Shown here one piece after another: positions 53,342 to 64,000 of a stretch of 64,000 nt of DNA. Within the stretch, counting starts at the first letter, position 1, and the number at the start of each line of letters is the position of its first letter. Under the pieces are notes generated by a model. The model made no database searches and was not told the origin of the DNA. It saw only the letters and a list, made by a program, of their open reading frames with translations. This DNA is from Azolla caroliniana (Eukaryota > Polypodiophyta): the NCBI GenBank assembly GCA_043228905.1, contig JBHGNT010000017.1, positions 9,052,001 through 9,116,000 of the forward strand, given 5' to 3'. The translations under genes were made by a program, and so were the position numbers.

Positions 53342-55760
53342 ATGAAGCACAAGGCCAATTCAATGGCCATAAACACCTCGAAATCGAGCGAGGTGTGGTA
53401 TGTTGATTCTGGAGCGTCAAATCATATGACGAGTCATGAGGAAAGGTTCTCGTACTTGAAGAAGCCGGAAAAGCAAGGAGTGGTCGAAACCGGAGATGAC
53501 ACTCCGCATACCATCGAACATCTCGATGAAGTTCCCCTCAGCCATGTTGGCCAGAAAGGGAAAATCTTGAACGTGCTACACGTCTCGACAATAACCAAGA
53601 ACCTTGTGTCGGTCGGACAGATTGTCGACCAAGGTATGCAAGTTCGATTCACGCATCTTGGTTGCTTCATAGAAGAGGAGGGCAAAGTAATTGTGCAAGG
53701 GCACCGTGAAGGGAGGATGTTTATCCTCGAAACCAACAATGTGGGCACCGCTATGATTGCAAAAGGGCAGAAGGTCGAGTCGGACATCGACCTACGACAT
53801 AAGCGGTTCGGCCATATTAACTTCCCGTGGCTTCGTGAAATGTAGATGAAGAACATTGTGTTCGGCTTGCCGAAATTTCGAGGCCGGAATGGCCAAGTCT
53901 GCGAACCCTAGCAGATGGGAAAACAACACTAACTTCCATTCCCCAATGAGCGTAATCGTAGTTGAAATCCACTGGATTTGATCCCTTCTAATGTGTGGGG
54001 TCTGGCACAGAACGTGAGTCTCGGTGGAAGCTGTTACTTTGTAACCTTCATCGACGATTTCACTAGGCACACATGGGCATGCACGATCGTGAGAGAAGTG
54101 CGAAGTCTTCGCATGTTTCCTACAGGTGAAGAGTCTTGCGGAAAGAGAAACAGGGCGTAAGATCAAATGCCTATGGTCCGATGGCGGGAAGGAATACTTC
54201 TCCGACCAGTTCACAAGTTACCTACAAAAGGAGGGAATTCGACGTGAATTCTCGTGTAGATATACACCGGAGCAGAACGGCGTAGCCAAGCGGAAGAATC
54301 GGACAATCGAAGAAGCGGCCAAGGCAATGCTTGAAGAGAAGCATATGCTGAAATTTTATTGGGCCGAAGCCGTAAGGACGACTGTCTACTTGCAAAATCG
54401 GACTTATGCTAATGGAGGAGTGTCGCCACATGAATTGTATTTCGGGAAGAAGCCGAACTTGACACACTTGAGGATTTTCAGTGGCATCGCGTATGTACAC
54501 GTACCAATGGAAAAGAGGAGGAAGTTGGATGCCAAAGCCGAAAAGTGCATCTTAGTCGGCTATCTAGACGAGCAAAAGGGGTATAAGTGTTATAACCCCC
54601 GAACAAAGGAAGTACGCATAAGCCGAGACGTCATGTTCGACGAGTCCGCGTCGTGGTACTTGCCTTCACCTCCAGTACCTCATGACTCCATTCCGATTTC
54701 TGAAGAAGATGTTAGTGAGGCTGACATGCCTCCACATGATGAGGACATCAGAGCTTTGAGAGAGAGTCCGATATCATTTCGGTTGAGTGGGTGAATGAGG
54801 GGTTGGACCGAAATGGCTAACCAAATGAAGAGACAACGAGTATTGAAGAATCAGCCGTGATGTCCCCGCGTAAAGAACTGAGGAGACAGTTTACGCACAA
54901 GGAGAAAGGGAAGAAAAAGATGTCGGAGTACAATTTTGACAATGTTGAGTCAGAACAGAGTGAGTCTGACTACGGGCAAACTGAAAAGGAACCTCTACGG
55001 AAGAGGTCGACATTAACCGAAAAGGTCGTGAAATTGGGTAATCACAAATTACGCCGATGTACCTGCCAGAAGAACCCCGTAAAGAGGTACGGGTATAATG
55101 AGTACATGGCACATCATTATGCGTAGATGACGCAAGTGGCGGAACTGCGTGAGCCAGAGAGTTATGCAGAAGCGGTGGAAGACGCAAACTGGCGTGCCGC
55201 AATGGAGGAAGAGATGCGCGCTTTGACTGATAATGAGACTTGGGACTGATGCATCGAAGCGTGTAAAACCGATCGGATGTAGGTGGGTGTATAAAGTGAA
55301 ATACAATACCGACGACTCAGTCAATTGATACAAGGCCCGTTTAGTTGCGAAAGGCTACATGCAGAAGCACAACATGAACTACGACGAGACCTTTGCGCCT
55401 GTTGCGAAGATGATTACTGTGCGGCTTCTGCTAGCCGTAGTTGCGGCAAAGGGGTGGCACTTACATAAGATGGATGTAAAGAACGCATTCCTACAAGGTG
55501 ATCTTGAGGAACAGGTGTACATGGTACAACCCCCCGGATTTCTATCCGAACAAAACACTTCGATATTTTGCCAGCTGAAGAAGTCACTCTACGGACTTAA
55601 GCAAGCCCCGCAAGCCTGGAACGCGAAGATTACGCAATAGTTGCGTAGGATGGAGTTTACGACTTCAAAATCAGACTATTCACTATTTGTTTAGCAAGGT
55701 CAATATGGACCGGTTAGCCTTCCACTATATGTTGATGATTGCTGACCTGGACGAAATTCG
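53342..55760 (+). pseudogene. H protease, integrase and truncated reverse transcriptase
   Basis: Aspartic protease EVWYVDSGASNHMTSHEERF (about 53388-53450), GAG-pre-integrase (DLRHKRFGHINFPWL, stop at 53844), decayed integrase (FVTFIDDFTRHTW; after a frame break LWSDGGKEYFSDQFTSYLQK, YTPEQNGVAKRKNRTI; KCILVGYLDEQKGYKCYN), an acidic/Lys-rich linker with stops, reverse transcriptase (WRAAMEEEMRALTDN, stops, NYDETFAPVAKMITV, HLHKMDVKNAFLQGDLEEQV, LYGLKQAPQAWNAKI) and YVDD at 55728-55739. Directly after YVDD about 400-450 bp are missing compared with B. Confidence 0.88.
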
Positions 55761-56592
55761 TCATGTAAGTGCGTACAAAGGATATTGCGATATGTCAGCG
55801 GTACGAAAGACTTGGCGTTGCCGTATCGGGTAAGCGTAGCCGAAAAAATGATTGGGCCGGAAACGCTAGTGATCATAGATCCACATCCAGATACACCTTC
55901 TCATTAGGAAGTGCAGGGATCACGTGGAGCAGTAAGAACAACCGACAGTAGCATTGTTGAGCATGGAGGCCGAATATCAAGGGGCGACTGTCGCTACGAG
56001 CGAAGTCCTTTGGTTGAAACGACTATTACGAGATCTGCATGTGGAGCTGTTCGATCCGAGGAAGATCTATTGCGATAACCTTAGTAGTATCCACCTTGCG
56101 AAAAACCCTGTATTCCATGCCCGGACCAAGCACATTGAGGTGCATTACCATTTTGTCCGTGAGCGGGTCCTTTCAGGTGAAGTCGAACTAGCATATGTTT
56201 CGACGGATCGGCAGGTTGCCGACATCTTCACCAAGCTCCTTGGTCTCGACAAGTTGCGGCATTTCTCGGGTGAGCTTGGGCTACGTCACCTCGACGCGCC
56301 AAACTTGAGGGGGAGAAAGGAAGAACAGGAACAAGAGAGTGAAAGGAGTGGAGGTGATCATTGTGGTGGAAGTGACCGCGATGCAGAGTCCGATGAAGAA
56401 TTCAATTTCAGGCCGGTTGAAAAAGCCGAAGAAGGAGCTGAGAATGGCCAAACAAACAGACAAGCCGAGTGAAAGGGTCGCGGCATGCAGAATCGAATAG
56501 GTCGAGGAGAGCGAGTAAGGTGTGAAGCTAGAAGAGGCCAGAGCGAAGATCTGGAAGAGTAGGTGGAACTTCAAGTTGAGCTTGAGGGGGAG
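55761..56592 (+). pseudogene. H RNase H, charged tail and polypurine tract
   Basis: After the deletion the reading resumes at RYVSG-like sequence, then RNase H ([67 protein letters not shown]), open from 55954 to 56472 and followed by a Glu/Lys-rich tail like that of B. The polypurine tract TTGAGCTTGAGGGGGAG ends at 56592. Confidence 0.88.
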
Positions 56593-56886
56593 TGTTGAGT
56601 GACAAGCTCAACATTGGGTGCGTAACACGGTGCGTAACCCAGTGTGTAGACTGGGTGCGTAAAACAGTACGCATAACGTGGCCATATCGGTGCATAAACC
56701 GAAAGGCCGTTAGTATGGTATTCCTCATAAGGAATAATTTTGGGAATTAGTGTAGTAGGCTCATTTATGAGTAGTCAAGTACTGTCAGTACTTGTGTCAG
56801 CCCAATAGTTAGGGCTTGTATAAAAGGTGGTCACTGAGCACGAAGTATGTACAAAGTGTCATTATTTTGAAATAGAACTTAGTTGT

Positions 56887-56922
<36 letters not shown>

Positions 56923-57016
56923 TCCATTTCTGCATTTTCTGCGTTTTACCAAACTATCGTTCTCTAACTATCTATTCTGTGTTTCGCATATGCTTCTGCA
57001 CACGTATTGTTCTACA
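56593..57016 (+). repeat. H 3' LTR, 424 bp
   Basis: TGTTGAGTGACAAGCTC start, TGTTCTACA end; similar to the 5' LTR with scattered substitutions and a longer CT run (about 56886-56918). Confidence 0.92.
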
Positions 57017-57022
57017 CAATGA

Positions 57023-57170
57023 CATCAAGGAAAGAGGGACAATCAAAAGATTGTGAACCTAGGCTCAAATATACCTCCAAATGCTTAGTTGTGTTCCATC
57101 AAGGAAAGAGGAACAATCAATAGATTGTGAACATAAGCTCAAATCTACCTCCCAATCCTAAGTTGCCAAT
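57023..57170. repeat. Tandem duplication, 74-bp unit
   Basis: Two copies starting CATCAAGGAAAGAGG at 57023 and 57097, with several substitutions. Confidence 0.85.
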
Positions 57171-57299
57171 ATCATTACAATCTATGCAAACATTAGTCTC
57201 CATGATGGAATGAGAACGGAAACTAGTAGACTCCTCCAACCAACCCAGGAATGATTGTGGCAAAAGCTCTTCCATCTCAAAACTAGTGTGGCCTACTTA

Positions 57300-57910
57300 T
57301 TAGGATATAATGGTGCATATGACAATGTGGAACGATTTAAGCAAATTGGTTAAGCATACGAACCAATCACAGATGCCACAAGAGTAGCGGCATTCAGATT
57401 AACACTCAATGACCAAGTGGGTATTTGGTTTTGAACCCTACTAGAAGAATCATTGACTAACTTCAGCTGCATCATTGAGGACTTGATGACAATTTGTCCC
57501 CTAAGAGGGAACAAATGGAACCCCATTGACCAATTGTTCTCACTCAAACACGAAAGAGAAGAAACTGTTAGAAACTACATACATTGCACCAAACGTTTGT
57601 GCAATTTGTGTGATCCCAGTGACAAGATGTTTGATTATAAATTCATGAGTGAGTTTATCAACGAGCTCTACGACGCAACTCTACAGAATTTCTTAATAGT
57701 TCCGATGTGCCAACCTTTTACGGAGGCATGTTTGGTGGTGATGGTGTTCAAGAACTCCAGGTGCCAACACAAGCACCTACAACCAAGTGTGAACAACTTG
57801 AACCCACACCAAAACCCAATCACTCACCCAATAAGAGTTGAAAAGATACAACAGTATGCAACAAAAGAAATTACATTAGATTCCCAACTTGCAATGGCCA
57901 TCATTTAGGG
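57300..57910 (+). pseudogene. Retrotransposon gag relic, gypsy-like
   Basis: Shows the capsid pattern: FRLTLNDQVGIWF, then DQLFSLKHEREETVRNYIHC, KMFDYKFMSEFINELYDATL, PFTEACLVVMVFKNSR, one frame open from about 57453 to 57908 and stops upstream. No zinc knuckle, protease or LTR found nearby. Family uncertain; not closely like the G gag. Confidence 0.55.
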
Positions 57911-59065
57911 CAAGGATCCCCATACACCATAGGAGGCCCCAAAACTATAAATGGTGTAAAGCTTTTGTAATGCCCCACCGAAGAAAATGTTGTTAGGCCC
58001 CCAATGAGAGTTTTGTACAAGGACTAATAGTAGAACATCCTACGTCACCACCTAGAAAAAGCCCTTTGACCCACCTAAAATCCTACCTCAACAACAAACC
58101 TCCCTCACGTCAGAACTTGACTTGCAAAACTAGAGCTTGAACTAGGCAAAAGAACTCATGTTGGGGGGCGGGGGGAGCTTGACCTCCTATTATCACGAGA
58201 ACCCATATCCATATGCTTAATATATGATTGAACATGAGGTTCTCTCCCAACATTCATAAATAGATAAATCCTAAGTCAAGAGGATGATGAAGAAGAAGAA
58301 GACGAAGTAAGAGATGAGGAGAAGAAGAAGAATAAGAATGAGAGGAGACCAAGAAGTAGAAGCAAGTGAGGAGAAGAAGAAGAAAGAGAGAACTCCACCC
58401 TAAATAGCCCAACCCTAAGGCTAAATGGGCGACCCCCAATAAGGCCTTTCTCCCCCCTGTTTATAGAGGAAAGATGCGTCTCTTTTAGCATTCAATGCTT
58501 TTTATATTCCCTTGTCATAAAAAGCAAGGGGAACAAAATATTCCTTGATTCCCACTAGCAAAGACTTGAACATAATGGCAGGCCACTGATACATATTTAT
58601 TATTTGTTTATTTTTCATATTTATATTTCATGCAACCTCACTTTTTCACATTTTCCCACACTGGACACGCCACATCACAACAACGTTGTCACTAGTATCG
58701 CCTTAGTAGAGTTAGATTCTAGAACGGTTCCCTTTAAATGGTATTCTTTCCTCACTTTAAATATTGAGAGAGGGACATTTGTGCATGCTCGCTCGCATGT
58801 TCGTGCGCTCGTGTTGGTGTGCTTGTGTTCAGTGCACATTGCTCGGCATTCGTGTGTTCGTGCTTGGTGCTTGTGTTCGTCGCCAGGTGACCGTGTGCTT
58901 GTGATTAATGTTCGTCGCTCGACACCATTTTGCCCTCTTACAAGATTCTTACGTTTTCTTCTCCTTACCGGTGTTTGAGCTTATGAGTTACTCGAAGATT
59001 TTACCATTGTACTACCTTAACGTGGCTCTTAAGCCTTTTTCCATTAAGAGATTGCGTAAAAGGTA
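57911..59065. other. Intergenic, low-complexity stretches
   Basis: GA/GAAGAA-rich DNA at 58285-58395 and a GTGC/TCGT-rich stretch at 58790-58920. Open frames here come from composition. No TE or gene recognised. Confidence 0.55.
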
Positions 59066-59513
59066 TGTTGCGGAATCTTGTATACAATAGACAAAGCCAT
59101 CTGAGTCGAACTATAGCAAATAGTTAGCTATACGTAGAGAATGGAGTACACACACTAAAAGAGCTTGAGATTGAGTTAGCAAAAAACAACAAAAATTCTA
59201 TTACAAAATTCTCAGTACATACAATGTGCTCATACAACATTTTTTATACAAGCCCATGATAGTGGGCTGACACAAGTATTGACCAATACTTTAATGCTCA
59301 CTTATGAGCTTTAACACTAAATAGCCTATAATATTCCTATTACTAAAATAGGAATGTAGGCCTTAACGCTTTGTCTGGTTCTAGTCGATCCGGCTTACGG
59401 CTTTTTCAGCCAGACCTTCAACCAATCCGGTTCAACCGATTTAGCTCTCAACTTCTTCAACTGACTCAGCCTTCCGGGCTTTAGCTAATTTAGCTCATGT
59501 TGAACTTGTCACT
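59066..59513 (-). repeat. Copia LTR (element K), minus strand, 448 bp
   Basis: Minus strand begins TGTTGAGTGACAAGTTC at 59513 and ends at about 59066 (TGTTGCGGAA on the plus strand, matching the GCTTCCGCA-type LTR ends). It contains the conserved GCTTGTATAAAA box region (about 59245-59260). Confidence 0.8.
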
Positions 59514-60120
59514 CAACACTCCCCATCAAGCTCAACTTGAGGTTCATTCTGTCTACTTTAGCCAATTCTTCACTTCGGCTCATCCTGCTATCTTGCCTCC
59601 TGGCCTGCGCTCCTCAACCCACCTAATCGGCTTGCCTACTCTTTATGCCTTCATCAACCTTCTTCCCGCCTCTTCGGCTTTGGCGCCCTTGATCCCTCGG
59701 CTCTCCCGCTTCAGCATTGGCTTCGGTTGCCTTCTCGCTTGTTCGGTGTTCTCCCAATTCGGCTTTATCCGGATTGTCTATGTCCGATTTGCTAGTCCAA
59801 TTGGCTCTCTCTTGCCTTTGGCTGGCTCTGGCTCTGGCTCGTCCACTCCACTACTCCCCATGTTGATGTGTCTTCCCCTAGCCGATTCGCTTCCATCTAT
59901 TCTTCTCTTATCGACTCTTTTAGCTATCTCCCTCAAGTGAAGCACGTCAAGATACTACAAACCAAACATCTCTAAGAAGTGTCGTAACTTGTCGAGGCCT
60001 AGGGGTTTGGTGAATATGCCTACCACTTGCCGATCGGTCCGAACATGTTTCAGTTCGACTTCACCACTGAGAATACGGTCACGCACAAAATGATAACGCA
60101 CTTCTATGTATGATGCTTGG
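59514..60120 (-). pseudogene. Copia K 3' end: RNase H end and charged tail
   Basis: Minus strand: RNase H end (HIEVRYHFVRDRILSGEVEL, RQVVGIFTKPLGLDKLR), about 400 bp of tail and a polypurine-like tract (TTGAGCTTGATGGGGAG) before the LTR. Cut off on its right by the LTR of element I. Confidence 0.85.
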
Positions 60121-60531
60121 TGATGTCACAAAATGTCAATATCAAGATTTGAACCTGTAACCTTTAAACAAGGGTTTTACACTCTAATCATGACACCCAC
60201 TTATTTTAATTAATAATTATATTTTCATATTATTATTATTCAAGAATTATGCGGCACTAGACATAGTAGATGACCGCCAAATGGCATGCATGCATGTATG
60301 CCAAGTGGCACACAACATATATGTCAAATGATGATCATGCGCAATCCAATGTACATTATATAAGTCGAAGATTTGCTGAGCATTCTGGTTCAATACTAGT
60401 CTTCAACCACCTTGTAATCTTGGTTTATGGTAATACAAATTCTTGTCATCTTTTCATGTTATTGTCTTCTCGTTTGTTATTATCTCATTTTCTTGGACGT
60501 CGACTTCGTCTTCGAATCTTGGGTCGTCACA
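60121..60531 (+). repeat. Chromovirus I 5' LTR, 411 bp
   Basis: Starts TGATGTCACAAAATGTC, ends GGGTCGTCACA. TATATAAG at about 60357-60364, then ATTCTGGTTCAA (60382-60393) at the predicted RNA start. Antisense tRNA-like B box AGATTTGAACC at about 60145-60155. Confidence 0.75.
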
Positions 60532-60533
60532 AT

Positions 60534-60545
60534 TTGAACCAAAAT
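60534..60545 (+). promoter_or_regulatory. I primer-binding position, self-priming type
   Basis: TTGAACCAAAAT pairs with ATTCTGGTTCAA (60382-60393) at 11 of 12 positions. Location and core match element G. Confidence 0.6.
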
Positions 60546-60590
60546 CTACTCAAATGTGTTTTCTGAGTATCTAGCCAAATCGTCTTGTCA

Positions 60591-60685
60591 CAATGGAGAC
60601 AATTAGTAAACAAGTGTATATGCGTATTCTATCCAAAATTGAACTCCTAACAACAAAATTTGATAGGTTGAAGCACAAATGAATC
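60591..60685 (+). pseudogene. I gag, first 30 codons only
   Basis: METISKQVYMRILSKIELLT followed by TKFDRLKHK, aligning with the start of G gag (MESVSKQEYMRVL). Then a large deletion removes the rest of gag, protease and most of the reverse transcriptase. Confidence 0.85.
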
Positions 60686-61818
60686 ATTTGATAGCTTGAA
60701 GCATTTGCTCCCATTTTGGTCCACATTGACCTTGAAAAGCCGTTTATCATAGAAGTAGATGCATCTGATTTTACACTAGGAAGTGTTCTATCGCAAATAG
60801 CGCATGATGAGAAATGACATCCAGTTGCATTTCATTCAAGAAAGTCTAAACCTACAAAAATCAATTATGAAATCCATGACAAAGATTTGTTTGCAATTGT
60901 TGATTCTTTCGAACAATGACGTGACTTCTTGGAATGTTCTCCCCACCAAATTATTGTTTACAATGATCATAAAAACATCACATACTTTCAAAATGCTCCT
61001 GTCCTAAATCGACAAGCTCGGTGGGCACAATTTCTAACACGGTTCCACTTTGTGCTAACATATCGACTAGGAATACAACAAGGTAAAGCTTATGCCTTAT
61101 CACGACGCTCTTATTTTGCACCAAAACCGGGGGACCCAACTTATGACCATCAAGAACAAGTCCTTTTGAGCTCTAGTCGTCTATGATTAATGGTGACAAA
61201 TATTTCTGAGACAACTTTAGATTCAAAATTTCTTGATTCTATTCGCTTGAGCATTGGTTCAGATGATTTTGCACAAGATAGTTTAGACGACATTGTTCCA
61301 GATCGTGTTTCTTGTTCACGCTCCAAGTTTTCTCACATGGATTATGGGAACGTTAGTTGGAATTTGGCATGATGGGTTGCTTTTGCGAAACAACCGAACT
61401 TATATTCCCAATGGACCTCCTCGACTCAAAGTCTTGCAACACTGCCATGATTCTCCATTAGCTGGACATTTCAGAATTTTGAAAACACTAGAGCTAGTTA
61501 CCCGAAACTATTGGTGGCCTCAGATTTGTCAATTTGTCATAGACTATGTTTCTACTTGTGATGTATGTTGTCGATCAAAGATGCCTCGACATCAGCCATA
61601 TGGTTTCAGATGGTCTGTGGAAATCCATTTCTATCGATTTCATCACAGATCTCCCATCTTCCCAAGGATATGATACTATTCTTATAGTGGTGGATCGCTT
61701 TACGAAAATGGCACATTGTCTTCCATATAGAAAGACATGTCTTGTTATGCGAGAAGTTTTCAAGCACCATGGCCTTCTAGATGAAATCATTAGTGATCGT
61801 GGGCTACAATTCGTGTAA
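60686..61818 (+). pseudogene. I pol remnant: RT end, RNase H, integrase
   Basis: RT end and RNase H (IDLEKPFIIEVDASDFTLGS with DASD, HQIIVYNDHKNITYFQN, IQQGKAYALSRRSY), integrase zinc finger (CHDSPLAGHFRILKTL, CDVCC) and core (SISIDFITDLPSSQGYDTIL, VVDRFTKMAHCLP, DEIISDRGLQFV). Stops at about 60816, 60917 and 61184 and frame breaks near 61370 and 61600. Ends abruptly at 61818 before the catalytic Glu. The order here is normal, which independently confirms that the 7175-9187 block of G is inverted. Confidence 0.88.
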
Positions 61819-62027
61819 TAAAGTGCATTCAAAAGGTCTCGAAGACCTCCATCATTTTGTACTTAGATACTTCACTATTATTGTTTTATGTGATTCATAC
61901 TTGATTTTGTACGTTTTATGTGATTTTCACACCATTGCCGAAAATCTTCACGACATCCACCCCCACCAAACCGCACGTCCTTAAGTATGTGCCAAGAAGA
62001 GAGAAAGTGAGATTTCAGCTACGGTGA
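61819..62027. other. Short spacer between elements I and J
   Basis: No feature recognised. The 3' end of J (LTR) is not evident here. Confidence 0.4.
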
Positions 62028-64000
62028 TCAATCAGATTCCTCCATGTCTTCATTTACATCCGCCCTATTATGTTCATCGTCGAGGTGATTGAGGTCAGGA
62101 TTCTCGTCTTGTCTTTTCTTGAAAATCTTTACTCTTTTTCCCGCAATGGGTACGGCCAACCTTGATCCGTCTAGCTCCGCAAGGTGGTATGTGGCATTAT
62201 TGTTGGCACTTGTCACCACATACGGCCCGAACCATCTTCTTGCGAACTTTCTTGTTGTACTGTGTTGATTGTCGAGGTTGCTATTGTAAACCAAAACCCA
62301 ATCTCCTTCTTCAATCTTCTTGGGACGAAGTCGATGCGTGTTGTCAAACCGAACTTTGTTCTTTACTCGGCCTGCCTCCATCATCTTTCGCGCTTTTTCT
62401 AGATCTTCAGGTCTTCTTTCAAGTTGCCTTATCCGCGCCGCTAATAACTCTTCTCGGCTCATCTTGTTCTCCCACGGTATCGCTACCCATGAGGCGATTG
62501 TCCTTTCAATGGGCATAACCGGCTTTTGTCCATACATAAGCTCCGTCGGCATATACCCTGTCACCGAGCTGTGTGTCGTTCTATCGGCCCACAAGGCATA
62601 GGGTAATAGTCGTGGCCAATTCCCGACTCGACTGTTGCATGCCCGTACGATGGCTTTAATGATAGGTTCATGCCCTCGCTCGATCTTCCCATTCGCTTCC
62701 GGACTATAGGCAGTCGTGAGGGAGAGCTTCACGCCTAGTCATTCGAAGAGCTCCGTCGCTTCGTGCGCATCCAACTCCCCTCGGTCGGCCACTATCTTCC
62801 CCACACATCCGTATTGGCAAACAACCTCTTCAAGTAGAAATTTGCAAACGGCTCAAGTCGTCTTATATGTCAAGGCTCGTTGTTCCACTTGATTTGTTAA
62901 GTCTTCCCTTGCCAGCACTAAGTACTTCATTTGTCCCACTCCCATTGGATCGAGACCAGATCCACCATCCATTTGAAGTGTATGGTGAGTGGGTATGTCA
63001 GCTGTAACTCGTCACGATGATGTATATTTGAATATATTTGGCAAGTTTTGCATGTGGACACGAAATGGAGTACATCTTTGTACATGCTTGGCCACCAATA
63101 CTTCTCCTTCAACTTTTCGAACGTTGCCCATGTTCCTCTATGACCTGCCCAAGCACTCTCGTGGAATTCGGTCATCAGCGTCTCTTGCTCTTCTTTCTTC
63201 ACCACCACTCGACGTGGTATTCCTGTCCTTCTTTTTGGATGTCGCCAAAGGAATCCTCCCTTCAAGAAGTATCGGTAAGATTTCTTCCGGATTCTTAGGG
63301 CCTCCTCCTTTGTCAACGGAGCATCTATCGTCAATGTTCTTAGGAATCTACCGATCAGTAACCACTCTCCTTCGTACTCGTTCTCGTTGAAGGCGTGGAG
63401 GGTTTACGTGTCCTAGTCTTCTGCCGATAATCAAGCCATCTTGAAGAAGTCGAGGGCGACATCTTCATCTTCCGAAACCATGTCGCTTCCATTTTCAAAT
63501 CTTTCCCTCGACAACATGTCAGCCATGGCGTTCTTCTTCCCTGCAATGTGACGGATCTCTGGGTTTAAAGACTGGATGTAGGCGATCCACCTTAGCATAG
63601 CAAGATCTGGGGTCGCACATCCCGAGACCATTCCGAGAATTAGGAGACAATCTGTCTCTATTATCACTTCCGACCCGATCAGGTAATCTTTGTCCGTCTT
63701 CACTGCCGACACAATACCCCAAAGTTCCTGCTTGACATGGGCATATCTTTGTTGCCGTTCGTTGAGAATGTTTGCTCCGAACCGGACGGCATATCACGCA
63801 TTATCTTCTCCTTCTTGATTGATGACCCACCCGATTCCGGTTGGGCTCGTATCGACGGTCACGTAAATCGGCTTCCCTTCGGCATAGTCGGGCTTTCTCA
63901 GTGCCGGAGCTTCAAGAAGTAGTTTCTTCAATCTTCACATCGCATTTGTGTGCTCATCTCGCCATTCGAACTTCATTCTTTTCTTTAGTAGTCCATATAA
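62028..64000 (-). pseudogene. Gypsy element J: RNase H and integrase, runs off the edge
   Basis: Minus strand from the right edge: RNase H-like part (about 63431-64000; GSEVIIETDCLLILGMVSG, IRHIAGKKNAMADMLSRERF), integrase zinc finger (FHESAWAGHRGTWATFEKLK, CKTCQ), core (WMVDLVSIQ, MKYLVLAREDLTNQVE, KIVADRGELDAHEATELF, TTAYSPEANGKIERGHEPII) and the C-terminal part (ALWADRTTHSSVTGYMPTEL, LRPKKIEEGDWVLVYNSNLD, KFARRWFGPYVV), ending in an acidic tail at 62028. The last 234 codons are open; frame breaks occur at about 62735-62930 and 63340-63430. The integrase looks quite different from G and I. No chromodomain is seen. Confidence 0.85.

Larger units (their letters stand above)
51863..57016 (+). 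mobile_element. Copia element H, near full length, degenerate
   Basis: 5' LTR 51863-52279, primer site TGGTATCAAAGC 52280-52291, gag, protease, integrase, reverse transcriptase with internal deletion, RNase H, polypurine tract about 56577-56592 and 3' LTR 56593-57016. No convincing target duplication (CAACA against CAATG). Same lineage as B and C. Confidence 0.9.

Noticed and set aside
51858-57021. 5-bp target duplication for copia H
   Set aside because: Flanks CAACA and CAATG agree at only three positions.
58254-58491. Leucine/serine-rich open frames
   Set aside because: Arise from a GAAGAA-rich low-complexity tract; no signal of a real membrane protein gene.
1-64000. CRISPR arrays, rRNA genes, canonical tRNA genes
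   Set aside because: None seen. The regular repeats present are LTR tandem units, microsatellites and the intronic palindromes.

Overview
The window reads as nuclear DNA of a land plant: spliceosomal introns, plant-type LTR retrotransposons with initiator-tRNA primer sites, and one intact plant gene. It is almost wholly transposable-element DNA around a small gene island. The Ty3/gypsy elements G and I resemble the chromovirus branch with Tf1/MAGGY/Tcn1-like reverse transcriptases, and the DUF7869-like and ParB/methyltransferase-like proteins also make me lean towards a non-seed plant (lycophyte, fern or bryophyte). That placement is inference.

Left block, 1-20574: nested LTR elements. Copia element F (18009-20574) was entered by copia C (15758-18008), which was entered by copia A2 (12483-15757), which was entered by copia B (3298-12482). 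B was entered by gypsy G (5118-11057, perfect ATATC target duplication) and by a rearranged copia A1 (1-3297). G is young: its 471-bp LTRs differ at about four positions. Its pol is nevertheless split by a 2.0-kb internal inversion flanked by 79-bp inverted repeats. G carries a 12-nt match between the predicted RNA start and the primer-binding position, the layout of Tf1-type self-priming.

Gene island, 20575-30026: AT-rich sequence without recognisable TEs around one complete five-exon gene (24628-27488) for an AIRP2-type RING E3 ubiquitin ligase of 246 residues.

Right nest, 30027-50678: copia E contains copia D2 (32037-46491). The 3' LTR of D2 was hit by a 10,482-bp element (35885-46366) with 36-bp terminal inverted repeats and a 4-bp ATAA target duplication. 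This element is the main discovery candidate. It has two divergent genes. On the minus strand is a gene of about six exons joining a small beta-rich segment, a ParB/sulfiredoxin-like domain and a beta-class DNA amino-methyltransferase. On the plus strand is a DUF7869-like protein that looks like an RNase H-fold, transposase-type enzyme. Intron 1 of the methyltransferase gene holds five tandem palindromes. Both genes are dead copies: premature stops plus a gag-only copia (39846-42121) inserted in the methyltransferase coding exon with a perfect CAAGC duplication.

Right flank, 50679-64000: relic chromovirus tail, degenerate copia H (51863-57016), gag relic, a reversed copia 3' end (59066-60115), a deleted relative of G (I, 60121-61818) and the 3' part of a different gypsy pol (J, 62028-64000, minus) running off the edge.
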